This document shows, one piece after another, positions 1 to 13,300 of a stretch of DNA of 64,000 nucleotides. Source of the DNA: Dromaius novaehollandiae (lineage: Eukaryota > Chordata > Aves > Casuariiformes > Dromaiidae); the NCBI RefSeq assembly GCF_036370855.1, contig NC_088099.1, positions 92,443,820 to 92,507,819 on the forward strand. Reading direction: 5' to 3'. Each line of letters begins with the position of its first letter. Position 1 is the stretch's first letter. The notes below the pieces were generated by a model, which searched no databases, was not told the origin of the DNA, and saw only the letters and a program-made list of their open reading frames with translations. The position numbers were made by a program, and so were the translations under genes.

Positions 1-3000
1 TGTTTGCTAAACATATGCTGAAAAGAGGTTGAATTAGAAATATATAGAATAACAGTATTATGTAGCCGCATCAGACTTCGGGATTTCCCCCTCTCTGCTG
101 CTTTAACATTATGCTGTTTTCAAGCAGCACAGGGAATGTTTTCCACCTCTTCTGCAGGTATTAAGAAAGTCATATGTTCAGGAGATGCATTGATCTTGTC
201 CCGTCTGGCACGTCACCATCAGTGCAGCCTCCCTCGTGGGTGGGAACAGCAGAAACAGTTACTTTGGGGTTTTTTGTTTGTTTGTTTTTCTTTTTGTATA
301 CTTATGTATAGTTATACTTATTGGTTTAGATGGCTTGGCTGTAAAATGTCTGGCCCATGCTGGTGTGCCCAGCATTGCTGAGCAAGTGACAAATGTGAAG
401 GAAAAATACTAGTGCAAATAGTCCACAACCTGAGAGCTTAAGTTTGGAATGTGCTAAAGGAAATATCTTTGCTTCTTTTTTTTTTTTTTTCCTTTTTTCT
501 TCAAATGTTTGCATCTGTCAGCAGCTAAGTATCAACAGAAATGAGTCTGGGCCTGGGGGGAAAGGTGTTTGGGGTGTTGTTGTTTTTGAAACAGAAAAGA
601 CAGAAGTGAAGTGCTACTGTTTGGAAAGCATTCCCTGGGAAGCACAATCTGTACTGCCAGACGTGTGGAGAGAGCTGGGTTCCCCGTGAGGTCTGCCATG
701 ATCTTTCCCAGTGTGTAATGTTGGACAAGCCTCTTTACCTCACAGAACCTTTATCTCTATAAACCCTTTGGAGCCTGAAGAGATTAGTTTATTTTTTTGG
801 AAAGGTACGCAGGTCTGTGCAGATGACAGATATCTTGTCTCGATACAAAGTTTCATGCTGTGAATTATAAACACTTTCTCCTTCTCAATACTGAATATTT
901 GATTAAGTGTGTCTGAAGTGCCTTGAGCAAACTTTAGCACGGGCACTGGTGGGCTTTGATGTCTAGAACACCTAAGAAAGAGAGAGAGGGAAATCGGTGC
1001 ATTGGTGCACCCAGGGGGGGATAGCACTTTCACCAGGAAAAAAGAAAAAATACTGAAAAACCTCTGTTCTCTTCACAGTAGAATCCATGGACATCAGTTT
1101 TCTCCCTTAATTCTTCAAACAGATAAAAAAGAATAAGCAGGCAGGTTTAATTCTCTGCTGAAAAGTATAATTTAGAAATACTGTGTGTTGGTCTCATTTT
1201 TAATTAATTTTCTGTTTTAAACTGTTAGTTGAGGAGAAATTGAGGACTTGTCTAGAAAACATTCCTATGACCAGGACTGAATTTGGTTCTGTTTGTTCCA
1301 CTGAAAGTATGCACATCTTGATCATGTTAGCTAGAATTTCTGTTGTAGGGTGGGGATTTTCTTGGCAAAATGAGCACCACAGAGACAGCCAGATAATCTG
1401 TTCGTTTCTCACTAACAGATGCTGTGAAAATGGAGAATTCATGCAAGTGCTATGGCCAATGGGAAAAACTCCTAAGTGGCATCCTTAACCTTTCTTTGTG
1501 CACCTGCATTCCTGCAGCCTTAGTTTCTATGCACTACTTCGCTTGTTGTGATGGCAGGTACCTCCCCCTCTCTCGGTCCGATTTCTAATACAGACTTTTT
1601 ACTGTCTTCCTTGACTAACTTGCAGCAAACCACAATCTCACGCTATAGAAGTAGTTCAACAAAATGTTCTTAATATAACATGGGCAAAAGTTTAATAGTT
1701 TCAACAAAGTACAGTAGAAAAGCAGTGGCTGTGGTCAGGTGGGATCTAAAAATGGAGAGACAGGGATGAAGGTTGTGGGTCTGCCTCTTACCTAAGTTTC
1801 CTTTCCAGTTAGTGTGAATGTCTTGGGTACAGTCAGACCCTTAAAACAGCCATTGGACTGTTTAAAGCAGTTGTAGGGTGAAGGTCTGTAACTGTGATCT
1901 TTGCGGATTAAATGTAGGGCTTGCTGTTGGTTTGTAGTGTCTGGCAGTGGCCAACTGTGGTGGCTGAAGCACTGCTGGCTATTCAAAACTTGTCCTTCAT
2001 GCCCTTGTCTGCATGATCCTTGTTTTTAGCTTTGTTCAGCTATTCTTGCCTGGTGTGATATTTGCTGCTGTTATTGTTGTTTTGATTTGTTTTGTATTTT
2101 TTTGGTGGACTTCTGGAAGGTGACCCAATTAAACTTACTCTTGTTTGATATTTGCCATTTCCATCCACTGTGGCTGTTTTGTTTTGGGGGTAAGTGTTCA
2201 ATCATATTATGGATGTAACAGGAGAAAGGAAAGCAATTCAAATAAATGCAGAGAGCCATGTGAATGCTTGATGCACACCCTTCAGTTGCAGAAATACTTA
2301 ACTTCATTTGTATACATGCTTTTTGCATTGCTAGTAGGTTAGGATTTGCAAGCAGATATATTAGAAATTGGGGAAATCCCAGTTAATGAAACAGCTGAAG
2401 CTGGGTTAGAAAGTAAGAGCTGAGGAGGCAGCCCATCAGCCGGAAGGAGATTCACTTGAATGTTTGCATCCTCATCTAAAGGAGCAGAAATACCAGCTTC
2501 GCATGGGGTGGCAAAACTGTCTTGATTTTCCCCTCAGACATCCTTCTTCTCACTCACTTGCTGTTATAGTTATAAATTATTTTAGGATTAGATGATCAGA
2601 ACTTGAGGATCTGTCTCTGTAGAAGGGACTGTAGAGGAAATTTCGTATTTTCATGGCTCTGTGCTGATGGAGATCTTAGGGCAATGGCTAGACTGGAGAT
2701 CTTCATTTCTCTATGCATTTTATTTCTGCAGCTGCAATAGTCTTTCCAAGTCCATCCATACTTTCAGGCTAAGCATAGTGGTTTTGACTTTCTGCTGCTT
2801 CTTCACTCTTGTCTCTGTGTTGCTCTTTCTAATGTTACGCATTCCTAAGCATTTTAGAGTACTCCTTTGCATTTGTCCAGTGGTGGCTATCTCTTGCCAG
2901 CAAGCCAAGTTTACCAAGCTACCTCAGAAAATGGTGGAGAGTTGTGGCGATGCTATATAAGTGAGATCTAAGACCTGTCCATATTTAGTCTTTGTATATA

Positions 3001-6000
3001 CTACAGGCAGACATCAATATTAAAGAAATTTTTGGAACCTTTTTACTACTTTCAGTAGAAGATTTTCTTCCTCTGTTTTTGGAAGTTAAAATTCACATCA
3101 GATTCCTGATTTAAATAGGGAGTGCATGGGAATGCTGTATGCATATTAGGTTTACTTGGTTCAAGTAGATCCATTTTCTTGATTCTGGTGTATTCTTTGG
3201 GACAGCTGTTCCCCTCTTCACCCCCCAACCTTGGAGAAGTTAAATCTATCAATGGATTGTACTTTAATACCCCATAAAACTGAAGGTGTCTTATTCCAGC
3301 CAGAGTTCAACATTTATATTATTACCCCAAAGGAGAGTTTGCACCTTGTCAAAGCTGAAGAATTCTGGCATCTCCCTACCAGTGCCTTAGTTTTTCTTAA
3401 TCCCCAACACTCTTTCAGTACTTGTTAATTCATGCTTCCCTCACTATATTATACTTGGGTATGTGTAAGGGCTGTTGAATTCAGGTTTCTGTAGTGACGC
3501 TGTACTTTTTTCATGAGCTTGTGGTATAGCGTGTGGGTGGAATTGGAAAGGGAAACAATTAATTTTGGACCGAGCTTTAATACTTTACATTCTGTTTCCA
3601 GATAAGCAGTATGAGTAGGATATCTTCAAGGAACATGAATCAGTTTTAAGTCCAAGCACTCAAGAGGTGGGAGCAATTGTGCCCAAGTAAATTTCCACTC
3701 CTCTGGAGGGCATCTGTAAGATATGCCTTCTAAGGGAGCATCTGATGCATTGCGCAACGATGAAGAAACACAAGAGAGAGAATAACCTGCATGAGGACTT
3801 CTGTGCTAAATCAGCTTGAGGGAAAACCTGATGGTCAAGTACAGATTTTCTCAGATAAAAGATTCTAGCATAGAATTAACAAAGCTTTATACAGTAGCAA
3901 ACTGCTAGTTCATTCTGTTCTCTGTCCAAAGAAGATTGTCTCTTTTTTTTAATCCAGAGAGTATATTAAAAGAATTGTTGGCTGAGAACTTTTTCTTACC
4001 ATTTTAATGTAGCAGCTGGTCAAAAAGAATATGTAAATAAGCAGCCTATTCTTTTTTAAAAAGTTTTAGTTTAGCGCAGATGATGTCAGCTACAGATGGA
4101 GATTATGCTGAACCTGAATGTGAGTGCTACATGGCTGTTACTGTGCACAGGTAGGTATTTAATGTGTACAGGGAAGGCGAGACAGCCTGCTACCTGCAGG
4201 ATTCCCATTTTAAACTCTTAGCAAGATTTTGCTAGCCACCTTAATGCTGATAACGTCAAGGCGCTGAACTGCAGGTCAGGATGCTGGGGGTTTGCTTCCA
4301 GCATTGCTATACCACTTGCTCTGGAAGATTTGGCAAAAATGGGGGCAGCGGGAGGGCGCCTGAGGGGATGACTCCTCTCTCTTTCCGCTTTGGACAATGC
4401 ATGTATCAGAACTTTCTTTTGGCAGGAATAGGCAGAATTTCAACTACTTCTAATACCAGTGAAGGAGCAGTTTGAGGTATTAAAAACAACAGATTTTGTT
4501 GGATGCGTTTTTCTTTTGAAGTGGCTTCAGTATAATACATTTTATCAGTTTCAGCTTTATCAGAGCAGTATGTTTTTTCTTACTGAAGCTTTGAGCTGTG
4601 TTTTGGGCTAGCCGTACTTGAGCAAGCTTACTCTGTGCTATGCATGAAGAACTTCACAGCTGTAGGATGCCTCTGTAGCTTCTCTCTTCCATTTGGTTAT
4701 TAAAAGAAGGTGCCCGCGAAACCCTGCAGGTTATTCTGCTGCAGTCTGCACGACCATATGTAAAATATGGATTCCTCTTCAAGGTAGAACATGCCCTTTC
4801 TTGGGAGATGTTTTACTGCCACGTCCTCATCCCTGACATAGCTCTATGAAAGTTCACTCTTCTCAGAAGGCTGTACAAGGAGATGTGCCTCCTGTCTTCC
4901 TTTGAAATCCACCCAGAACTGTCTTGGAGCAGCTGGTGCTTATTTCCAGGTTGAGAACTCCCTGTGAGTGTGTCCTTCTCTCAAGAGACTGGGGGCTGTA
5001 GAAGACTCTGGAACCTAGGTCAAATACCTCTATTGACTGGGCTGTGGTAGTGCTGGATTATGAGAAGATAGCTTTTTAAGGGGGAACTCTTTAAACCTTT
5101 CCAGATTATGCTGAAGATCCAGGTAATACAAAAGATATTGTGGCTTTAGTATTAATCAAAGCCCCTTTCTTGTGGGGAGAGAGAAGACTATTGTGCATAT
5201 TAGAATGATCTTACCAAAGCCATAGTTGTCTGTACTTTAGCAATAGGTGTGCTTGCTGGTGTTTAATTAAGTAGGGGAACTGTTGATGTGGTATGCTTCA
5301 GTTTAATAATACAGCTTTGAGCTTTAATATATTTCTGTTTTTACCCAAAGGGTGAAATTTAACAGCATCTTTTTAGAATAAATAAATAGTTTTAAAACCC
5401 TTGCAATTGCTCGTTCCCTTTTTTCCCGTACTAATCCACCCTCTCCTCCCCTCCTCCTTCAGAGTTTTACCACTCTTTTGAATAATGAATGAGCCTGAGG
5501 ATTAAGATGTGTTCCTCTGTAGTAGTCTCCTCTGCCTGTGTAAACCAGCTAACCTAGTTTCAGTTCTATGCAATGCTGAGAGATTTTTGCTTTTAATGGG
5601 AATATTTTTTTAAATCTTTCAGCATGCCATGTGACTTCTCTGTGGCATGCCTGACCGTTATTTGCAGCTGAGCAAGTTTTGAACAAGCTGCAACTCTTGC
5701 AAATCCATTTCATTCATTAGAAGATCTTAAAGGTCAGTGTGAGTTCCTGTGTAGGTGAAAGGAGGAAAGAGCTATCAATATTTTATACCTTTCTCTTAAG
5801 AGCAGTCAATGACAAGAGCATGCATACCTCTTGTGTCCTGTTCACTGTTGTTGTAGGCTTCAGCTAGCTCATTTCTGAGTCTTGTTTCTTGGAAATAGCT
5901 TTTGCCTCTTGCAGCTGCCATTTCCCATTAGTTGGCAGGAGCAGTGCAGCCTGATTTGAGCCCAGCTGTGCGGTCACTGCAGACTGGCATGCACAGATTT

Positions 6001-7106
6001 ACTTCTGCATGACGAGTTCTCTTAGGCAGCCTTTTCCAGAAAGGGGAGGAAGGAGGGGAGAGATTCTGTTTCTCTTAAAAAGGCAGGATCATGCCACAAT
6101 TATGATGACCTTATTTTTCCATTTCTGTGGAGTTGCCTATGTGAATTCTAGCCCTCGAATTGCCTAGTGTGTATATTCATCCAGTGCTTTCTGTGATCAC
6201 CAAACTCCACGTTGAGAATGTGAATCCTCTGTATGTAGAATTCCACTTGCAAAAGTGGGCAATGCCCATATCTCGACATGGCTTGTTCCCACCCTGGAAA
6301 AAATTCTTTGAGAGAGAAAGAATAGCTAAATTTCTATGCTGCTTCAGTCCTTGCTGCTCGTGATCGGTCTGCAGAAAATATTAACAAAGATATCTGCGAC
6401 TTGGGGAGCAGGAAAGGACACTGAGGAACTGCATAGAAATCTGGCTTTCTTTCTGCATAGATCAGCAAGCAAATATATAACTGTTTCTGTTTTAATTGAA
6501 GATTAGCTCTATCTCAGTTTAAAACCTAAAAGGCAAATTACTGCTTGAATTTCAGCTTTTTGTGATTGGTGTGTCTGTAATCATCCAAATATTCAAAAAT
6601 TACCTTCTCATACTTTGTAGCTACTTTTGGATCTGCAGGTTAAAAATGCCACCTGTGACCTAGCCAGTATTTAAAAAGCTAAAATAAATAAATAAATAAA
6701 TAAATGCTCCCCCTCCCTCCCCACATAGCTTTTTTAGTCAGGGCATCAATGCTGATGGATTCAGAATTTATTTCTATGTGGAATGCCAATGGAAATGATG
6801 TGCTTTATTATTACTCTGACCTGTGAGGTGCATGTGTAGCAATGTTAGAGGTACTGAGTTTTTGATTAGTGGGTAGAGGGTTTTTGAAGTACTCTGTTTG
6901 CTGATGTCTGTTCATTTTAAAAATGGGATCAGAAGTTTTGTTTATATACTGCTAGACTGCTAGTCTTTCTATCCATCGCTGTGAACTTGCGGCTTCTGAG
7001 AATTGTTTTGTGAATATCTTAATTCATATGTAGATATTTTATTTATATTCTGGACAAAAGCCTCAGGATTTTTCACTGAACTCCCTTATGCTACTTTTCT
7101 TTGCAG
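1..7106 (+). other. PHLPP2: PHLPP2 intron (3' part), no exon seen
   Basis: This stretch lies upstream of the first recognisable PHLPP2 exon and ends in a good acceptor (pyrimidine-rich, TTTGCAG, AG at 7105-7106). The first exon starts with the third base of a codon, so at least one earlier exon lies outside the window. I looked for the preceding leucine-rich-repeat exons of PHLPP2 and for other genes on both strands and saw none. The short open frames here lack family resemblance and splice context. A (AAAT)6 repeat sits at 6682-6705. The intron is therefore at least 7.1 kb. Confidence 0.8.
6682..6705. repeat. (AAAT)6 microsatellite
   Basis: Six perfect AAAT units within the PHLPP2 intron, directly followed by a C-rich stretch. 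Read directly from the sequence. Confidence 0.95.
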
Positions 7107-7307
7107 CCTGAGGTTTCTTAATGCCTCAGCCAACAAACTGGAAATGCTTCCTCCAGCCACGCTTTCTGAAGAAACCCATAGCATCTTACAGGAGTTGTAT
7201 TTGACTAATAACAATCTCACAGATAAATGTGTGCCCTTGTTAACAGGCCATCCACACCTAAAAATCTTGCACATGGCCTACAATCATCTACAGAGCTTCC
7301 CTGCAAG
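7107..7307 (+). CDS. PHLPP2: PHLPP2 exon: leucine-rich repeats
   Basis: 201 bp. The acceptor is TTTGCAG|CCTG and the donor is CTGCAAG|GTAAGT. It enters with the third base of a codon and leaves after two bases. It encodes [19 protein letters not shown], then an [14 protein letters not shown] repeat and an [16 protein letters not shown] repeat. The asparagine-ladder spacing (LxxLxLxxNxL) is plain. Confidence 0.95.
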
Positions 7308-10300
7308 GTAAGTAGCTCTTTTTCCTGCCACTGGCCCACTGCTGGGCAACATAAAATATTTTTGCAGCAAGATTAATTTATAACTGCACAGAAATTTGGT
7401 GACACAGGTTATTTTGAATGTAGTGATATGCAGTGGTGGATTCATCTGTTATGTCCTTTTGCATTTGCTACATGCTCTTGCATTGCACAGACAAGTGAGT
7501 TCTGTGTGTTGGTGCGTTTTTGTTGTACTTGAAATTCTTTTTAGCCAGACTAATTTAGCATGACCAGACTGCTTTTGGAGTCAAGCAAGAAGTTTTCTAT
7601 TTTCCCTGACTTAGTCACTTTGCTCACACCTGTTGGATTTCTCTTTATGGGAGATTTGTGAGCAGAACAGTCTGTAAATGTCCTTTGGAAGTGGACTAAA
7701 CTACACTGGGGGGAAAGGTCCTCTCACTCTGGAGGGAGTTTCTCCCTTGACAGCAATTTCAGATGAACTTTTCTACTTCAAGTTCACTCTATTTTAATCC
7801 ACAATCTCTCAAGTGTAAGGTTGCTGCAAAGTTGGGGTACAGCCTTGGAAAAGAGATGCCTGTAAATAAAGAGATGTATCTGTCCTTGTGTGATGTTTTA
7901 AGCAGCTGGGCTTCAATGACAAGGGGGAGGGAGGGAGATAGTTAAATGAAGTACAGAGTGAGGGCTTGAGCGAGATACCAGAAGATCTATCTCTAGGAGA
8001 AAAAGGGGGGGGAAGTGAGAAATTAGGGTTGAAAAAAGAAGGAAAGGAAGAGGGGAGAAGAGTGAAAGGGAGCTGGGGACAGGGGGAATGTAAGTAAAAT
8101 AAATCATTTTAAAAGTAACATTAAAACAACACTGACAGAAGAAGCACAACTTTCGTTCCACAACTGTATTAGTGTCTGATTTGAGGAGAAGTGATGGGCA
8201 CTAGTGTGAAAAAGGGCCAAAGTCCACAATTTTATTTTCTTAAAATAATGAAAACCACTGCTTTTATCATTGTTTTAAAATAAAATTTGCATGTATATTA
8301 AAAGAAAAGTTCTCAAATTTTTATTTTTATAGCAAAATGGCCAAGCTGGAGGAGTTGGAGGAAATTGATATTAGTGGGAACAAACTGAAAGCCATTCCAA
8401 CAACCATCATGAACTGTAGACGTATGCATACTGTGATTGCACACTCCAACTGCATTGAAGTCTTCCCAGAAGTCATGCAACTTTCTGAAATAAAGGTAAG
8501 GAAGGAATGTGCTTTGGAAGAAGTAAGTATAATGCATACTTTATCAGTTGTATTCTCCCTTCGGCTCTCTTGTTGCTACAGGGAAGCAACTTTCTTGCTT
8601 TCCTGTCTGAAATGACAGGAGATAGAAAATGCTCTCTCCTGTGCTGCCTCAGAGTGGAAGGGAAGAGCCTCAGAATCTGATTATATGCTCACCTTTGCCA
8701 GATCGTATCTTCTCTGCCAAGTAAGTGCTAATAGTTTTCCTGTGACCAAGTCTGTTATAACGTGACTTAAACAACTGGCAAGAGCTATGCATAATTAACT
8801 CTTGCTGCCTTGGCAGTTGGTTGATTGTGTAGAAATGGACTTTGCGTAGAGTTTGTGCTCATAGTTTTAACAACTGCTGAAGCTGCAGAACAGGGTAGGC
8901 CTCAGGGAAAGAGATAAATTCCAGGAGTGGAGAATTTGGCTATATAGGCAAGCTACTTTAATTTTCCTAATTGCAGTCATATTTTGCACAATTGCAAGAA
9001 TGCTTAATTGATCTCTGGTACGTTCTTCCAGAAGTAATTCTGAGCTTTTTCCTTACACTGCTTCCTGTGGAAGGCATTCTTTGCTTGACTGTGCTGAAGA
9101 ATACTACTGCTTACTTTTTGTGAATTAAATTTCTCCTTTACTCTGGGCTATAATGCAGAATGTTTCAGGTCTTATGCTATTTCAGCAGATTAGAAAGTGG
9201 GAGACAGTTAACTCATAGTGTGCATATCTTGCGGTAACACAGAAAAAGCTATCTGTCATTTTCTGAGTTTGAGAACTGATCACTTGTTCATGGAATCAGA
9301 ACAACTGAAGTGTCCTTCACACACTCAGTAAAGTCAAAAGGCTAAGTTCTCAGACTGGTGTTTGTGTTTCAGTGTCTGGGGGTCATGCTAAACAGCAGGA
9401 GCAATAATTTCGTTGGACAGTGAGTACATGTAAAGATGAGCTTTGTGGTTTTAGCCAGGAAATCTCAAACAAACTTGTGGATTTTTGAATACTCCTCCCT
9501 CTTTGGAACAATGGCCAGAGGAAACTAAGGGCCATTTAGAATCAATTAGAAGTAAAGCCTTTTTTCTTAGAGGAAGAATTGGGGTGGGGGAGTGAGGCTC
9601 TGCACAGTAAACATCTCTAAAAGTAGGAGGGTGTTTTTTAACCAAAAAAGGAGGATAATGTAAACATGCTGATAGGGAGCAAACAACTTTTTCCTCTTGT
9701 TGTTGCCTTTTGAGACATCTGAATGTTCCATAGAAGCATCAGTATTTAAAGTGCTGCTCTTTGCTACAATGCTTAGCAGAAAAATGCTTTTAAAGACCTG
9801 ACACTTTCTCTTTTTGATGCTTCCTTAGAGTTATTTAGTTCTCTCTACTGGAAGAGGCATGGAAGTCATTCATTGTTTTACGGCTGCAGGGGTAGTGTGC
9901 GTGACTCCACCTAAGAGGACAGAGTTCTTTAGGACTCCACGTTTGTGGAAGAAAAATGCCTGATCAGTGTGCAAGTCTGGTTGCAAGACTTAGGTAAAAC
10001 AAGTCAAAATAGTTGCTAGAGGAGAAAGTGTCGTGTTTCAAAGGGCTGTCGCCTTGGGCATAGGGATTCTTCTGGCCTCTTGGTGATTTCTCTAGGTCAG
10101 GGTTAGTGTTTATCAGTTTGGAGTCTGAGCTTGTATTGAATGGCTGTATCCATTACTTAGTTTAAGTGGAACTCAGCCATAGGAGTTTGAGAGCCTTCAA
10201 GAAGTGTCAAAGTAAGTTTAGAATTTGGTGTTTATGTATGAATTTGGTAATTGGGTGAAAGAAGTCTGGTTGTAGCAAAGCATGTCACGTCTGTGATTAT

Positions 10301-13300
10301 GTCATACTTAATGGTTAATTTTAAGTGAGGTGGCCTTCCAGTACTCTTAAATTTCTTGCAAAACTCTGTTGCCTGAGGTAATGGCAATCTTGCTTTCACA
10401 TTTAATTAACCTGAGAGGCTGAAGTGTTAGATTCTTGAAGTCAGTGGTACTGGAACAGTTAGTAGCAGCGGTTACTTTGCTCTCTGAAATCATTTCAGAA
10501 GGAAAACTAGTATAAATGATGATGTTTTTGCATTTAAAGTAACTCCAGCATTTCTGAACGAGGTCATTATAGCAATACGATTGTCTCTAAGCAGATTTTA
10601 CACATTACAGCCAAGGCTACAGAAGTTATGCATAGTCCCTTGCAAGGTTTAAATTACCATAAAAGACTTGGTCACAGGAAGAAAATGAATGTGTTCTGGA
10701 GAGAAGGCAAGCTTGGAGAAACTCGATTGGTGTGTGTGTGTGTGTAACTAGATTAGCAGGTGCTTCATCCTACTGCTTAAGTGTCTAGCCTTTTCATCTC
10801 CATAACCTGTGAGGTAGTAGCAGTGGAGCTGAAGTTCTTGCCTGCAGGTGGTTGCCTCTAAGAATCCACATAATACGCATTTTTTTAGTTCAGATACTTA
10901 AAAACTGCCTTTTTCTGTGCGTTCTCATATGTTAAAAGTGCATTAAGGATACGAAGTCAAGCAGTCAGATTTTCGGCGGTGTCCGAATTAGGGTTGTCTG
11001 TGCACACTGGATTGTCTTCTGTGAATGTTCAGGTAGCTAGAGACAGGCACATCTGGGCAATCGTCCCAGCAGATTTTTCTTTGCAGCATCTCTGCCCGAC
11101 CTCAATTTCCTTGTCTTACAAAGTAAAAAAGGACTTTTAAGTAACTCTCCAGCACCTTGGTGTTCTTTTTCAATTGAACGGTTGGGTATTCCTGTAAGCT
11201 TGAGCAGAGCTCAGCAACCCTTTTTTTTTGTTTTTTTTTCCCTAGCCTGGGCCCTGTGTTTACTTTCCTCCAGTTTTTGTTAGCAGGTGTGAGTAACTAA
11301 GTTGCTTCTATTTCACGATTATCTTGCTGGGCTGCTGCAGTGAAAAATCATATGGAGGTTTCTTGTCACAATTTCTGGTCAAGTTTTATCTTTTGTAGGA
11401 GTGTTACCTCGAGATCTGAAGTGAAGGAAGATCTAATAGCAGTAGCATCTTAAAGATGAAACTATCAATCTGTGATACTTTGTCTCCTAATTACACAGAT
11501 CAGTGTTGTTATGCCCACCTTCAGCCACAACTGGAGATAACTCAAGTCCCTGGCAGCCATGGCAAAACAGTTACAAAGCTGTATGCGTAGTGTAAGCAAA
11601 TGCTGAGTATTAAACTCTGTCCTCAACTTGGCCCATCCCAGTGCAGAATCCTGTATGCAGTTGCGGTAATTATTCTTCTGATGCTGCATGGGCTGGGCTA
11701 AAACAGCTTACATTAAAATGACGCATGAGGAAATTAGGATCAGTTAGGAAATACACTTTCCTGCTTGCCTGGGGAATAGAATAAGAACTAAATTTAACAT
11801 AGCTATGCAGAAACTCCCCGTTAACCTCTTCCTCAAACACTACAATAGTATTTCAGAAGTCATAACCTGATGAATAAGCTATACTCACTAGTGCCTAGGG
11901 ACCATGGGATCTGCTATAGAGTGTTGCTACCTTTTGGATATGGGCATGTAATGAGAACAATGGGATTACCCGTTTTGTATTCCTTATTTCAGTATTCTCT
12001 TCTATCAAATTTATAGTGGCATTGAGGTGTTGAACACAGCAAGGCCTGCTGGCAGCTCTTTAATCTGAGAAGAAATTACTGGATCTGTGGAAGCAGCAGG
12101 GAGTTGTACAGAAGGAAAAAAAAAGCTCATTGGAATAGCTGTTCTGTTAAGCTTTCTACTGTTTTGTTTGCATGACGGATTTAAATTTTGATTTCCTTAT
12201 CGGGCTTAGATAACGTCTGCAGTTTGCTCTTCATAGATAATGAGGCCTCCAGATCAAGCAACCTTGGGATTCAAGATTTGGGTCAAAAAATTAATTGCAT
12301 ACATTGAATATATTTAATAAAGTGTCAAGATTTTTTTTTTCTTAATTCTACTAAGCTATCATTTATATTCTTCCAGCTCATGACTGGCGTTTACAATAAA
12401 CACTCAATTTCTTTGAATACATCAACAAAAATGTAAGGCTCTCCTACTTATATCAGTGGAAATTACATGACAGTAAAAATGTGCAGCCAGGAGAGCTTTT
12501 CTCCCCTCCTGTCCAGTCTTCAATTTCTCTGAAGTTTTCAGTCTTCTGCTTTTTGCAGGTTGGAAGTAGGTTGTTCTTATCTTCCTGAAAGATACGTGCA
12601 TAGTTTTCTTGTCCTCTTTCTAAATATCAACCTGCTCCATTCTTTAAAAATTATTTTTGTCCATTTTTGGTGTATACTACACTGATGGCCCTGTAACAGG
12701 GTTTGAATAGTTGGTTTTGTTCTAAAGTGCCATTTTTCTTCCTGTGTGTTGACCTTCGTTTGGATATGCAGCTTCAACTGTATTTATTTTGGGATTTTAT
12801 CATTCTAGTGCACTGTTGTAGCTAACTTGCTCTTAACTGGTGGGTAGCCAGCAAGTTTCTCTTCATTTTTGTATCTTATTTTTTCCCAAAATATTTCAGC
12901 TTTAGTTCTTTTGTTTACTCATTTTATTGACTTTGAATTTAAATATGGATTCTTTCAAGATTATATGAACTAAAACCATGTTTGAAACTGCTCTGATATC
13001 TTTCCTCTTCCTCCCCTTCATGCTTAACGTAATACTGCTTATTTTAATATCCATCAGTGAACTGAATTCCTGAGAGCGTGCTTGTAGCCATGCTGGTTTA
13101 AACTGACTTCAGAGGAGAGGCTACTATGCCAGTGTCTTAGCCCCAACTATATTTTGTTTCTACTTTCTTAAGCTATTAAAAGACTGGCAACTGTTTTCAT
13201 CAGCAACATTTTTTCTAAAATAGTGGTCTGTTAATGAAAATACACTGGTCATCTTTGTCTTTATGAAGAGCAGACAAGCCTTACAAGTTTTGTAACAGGA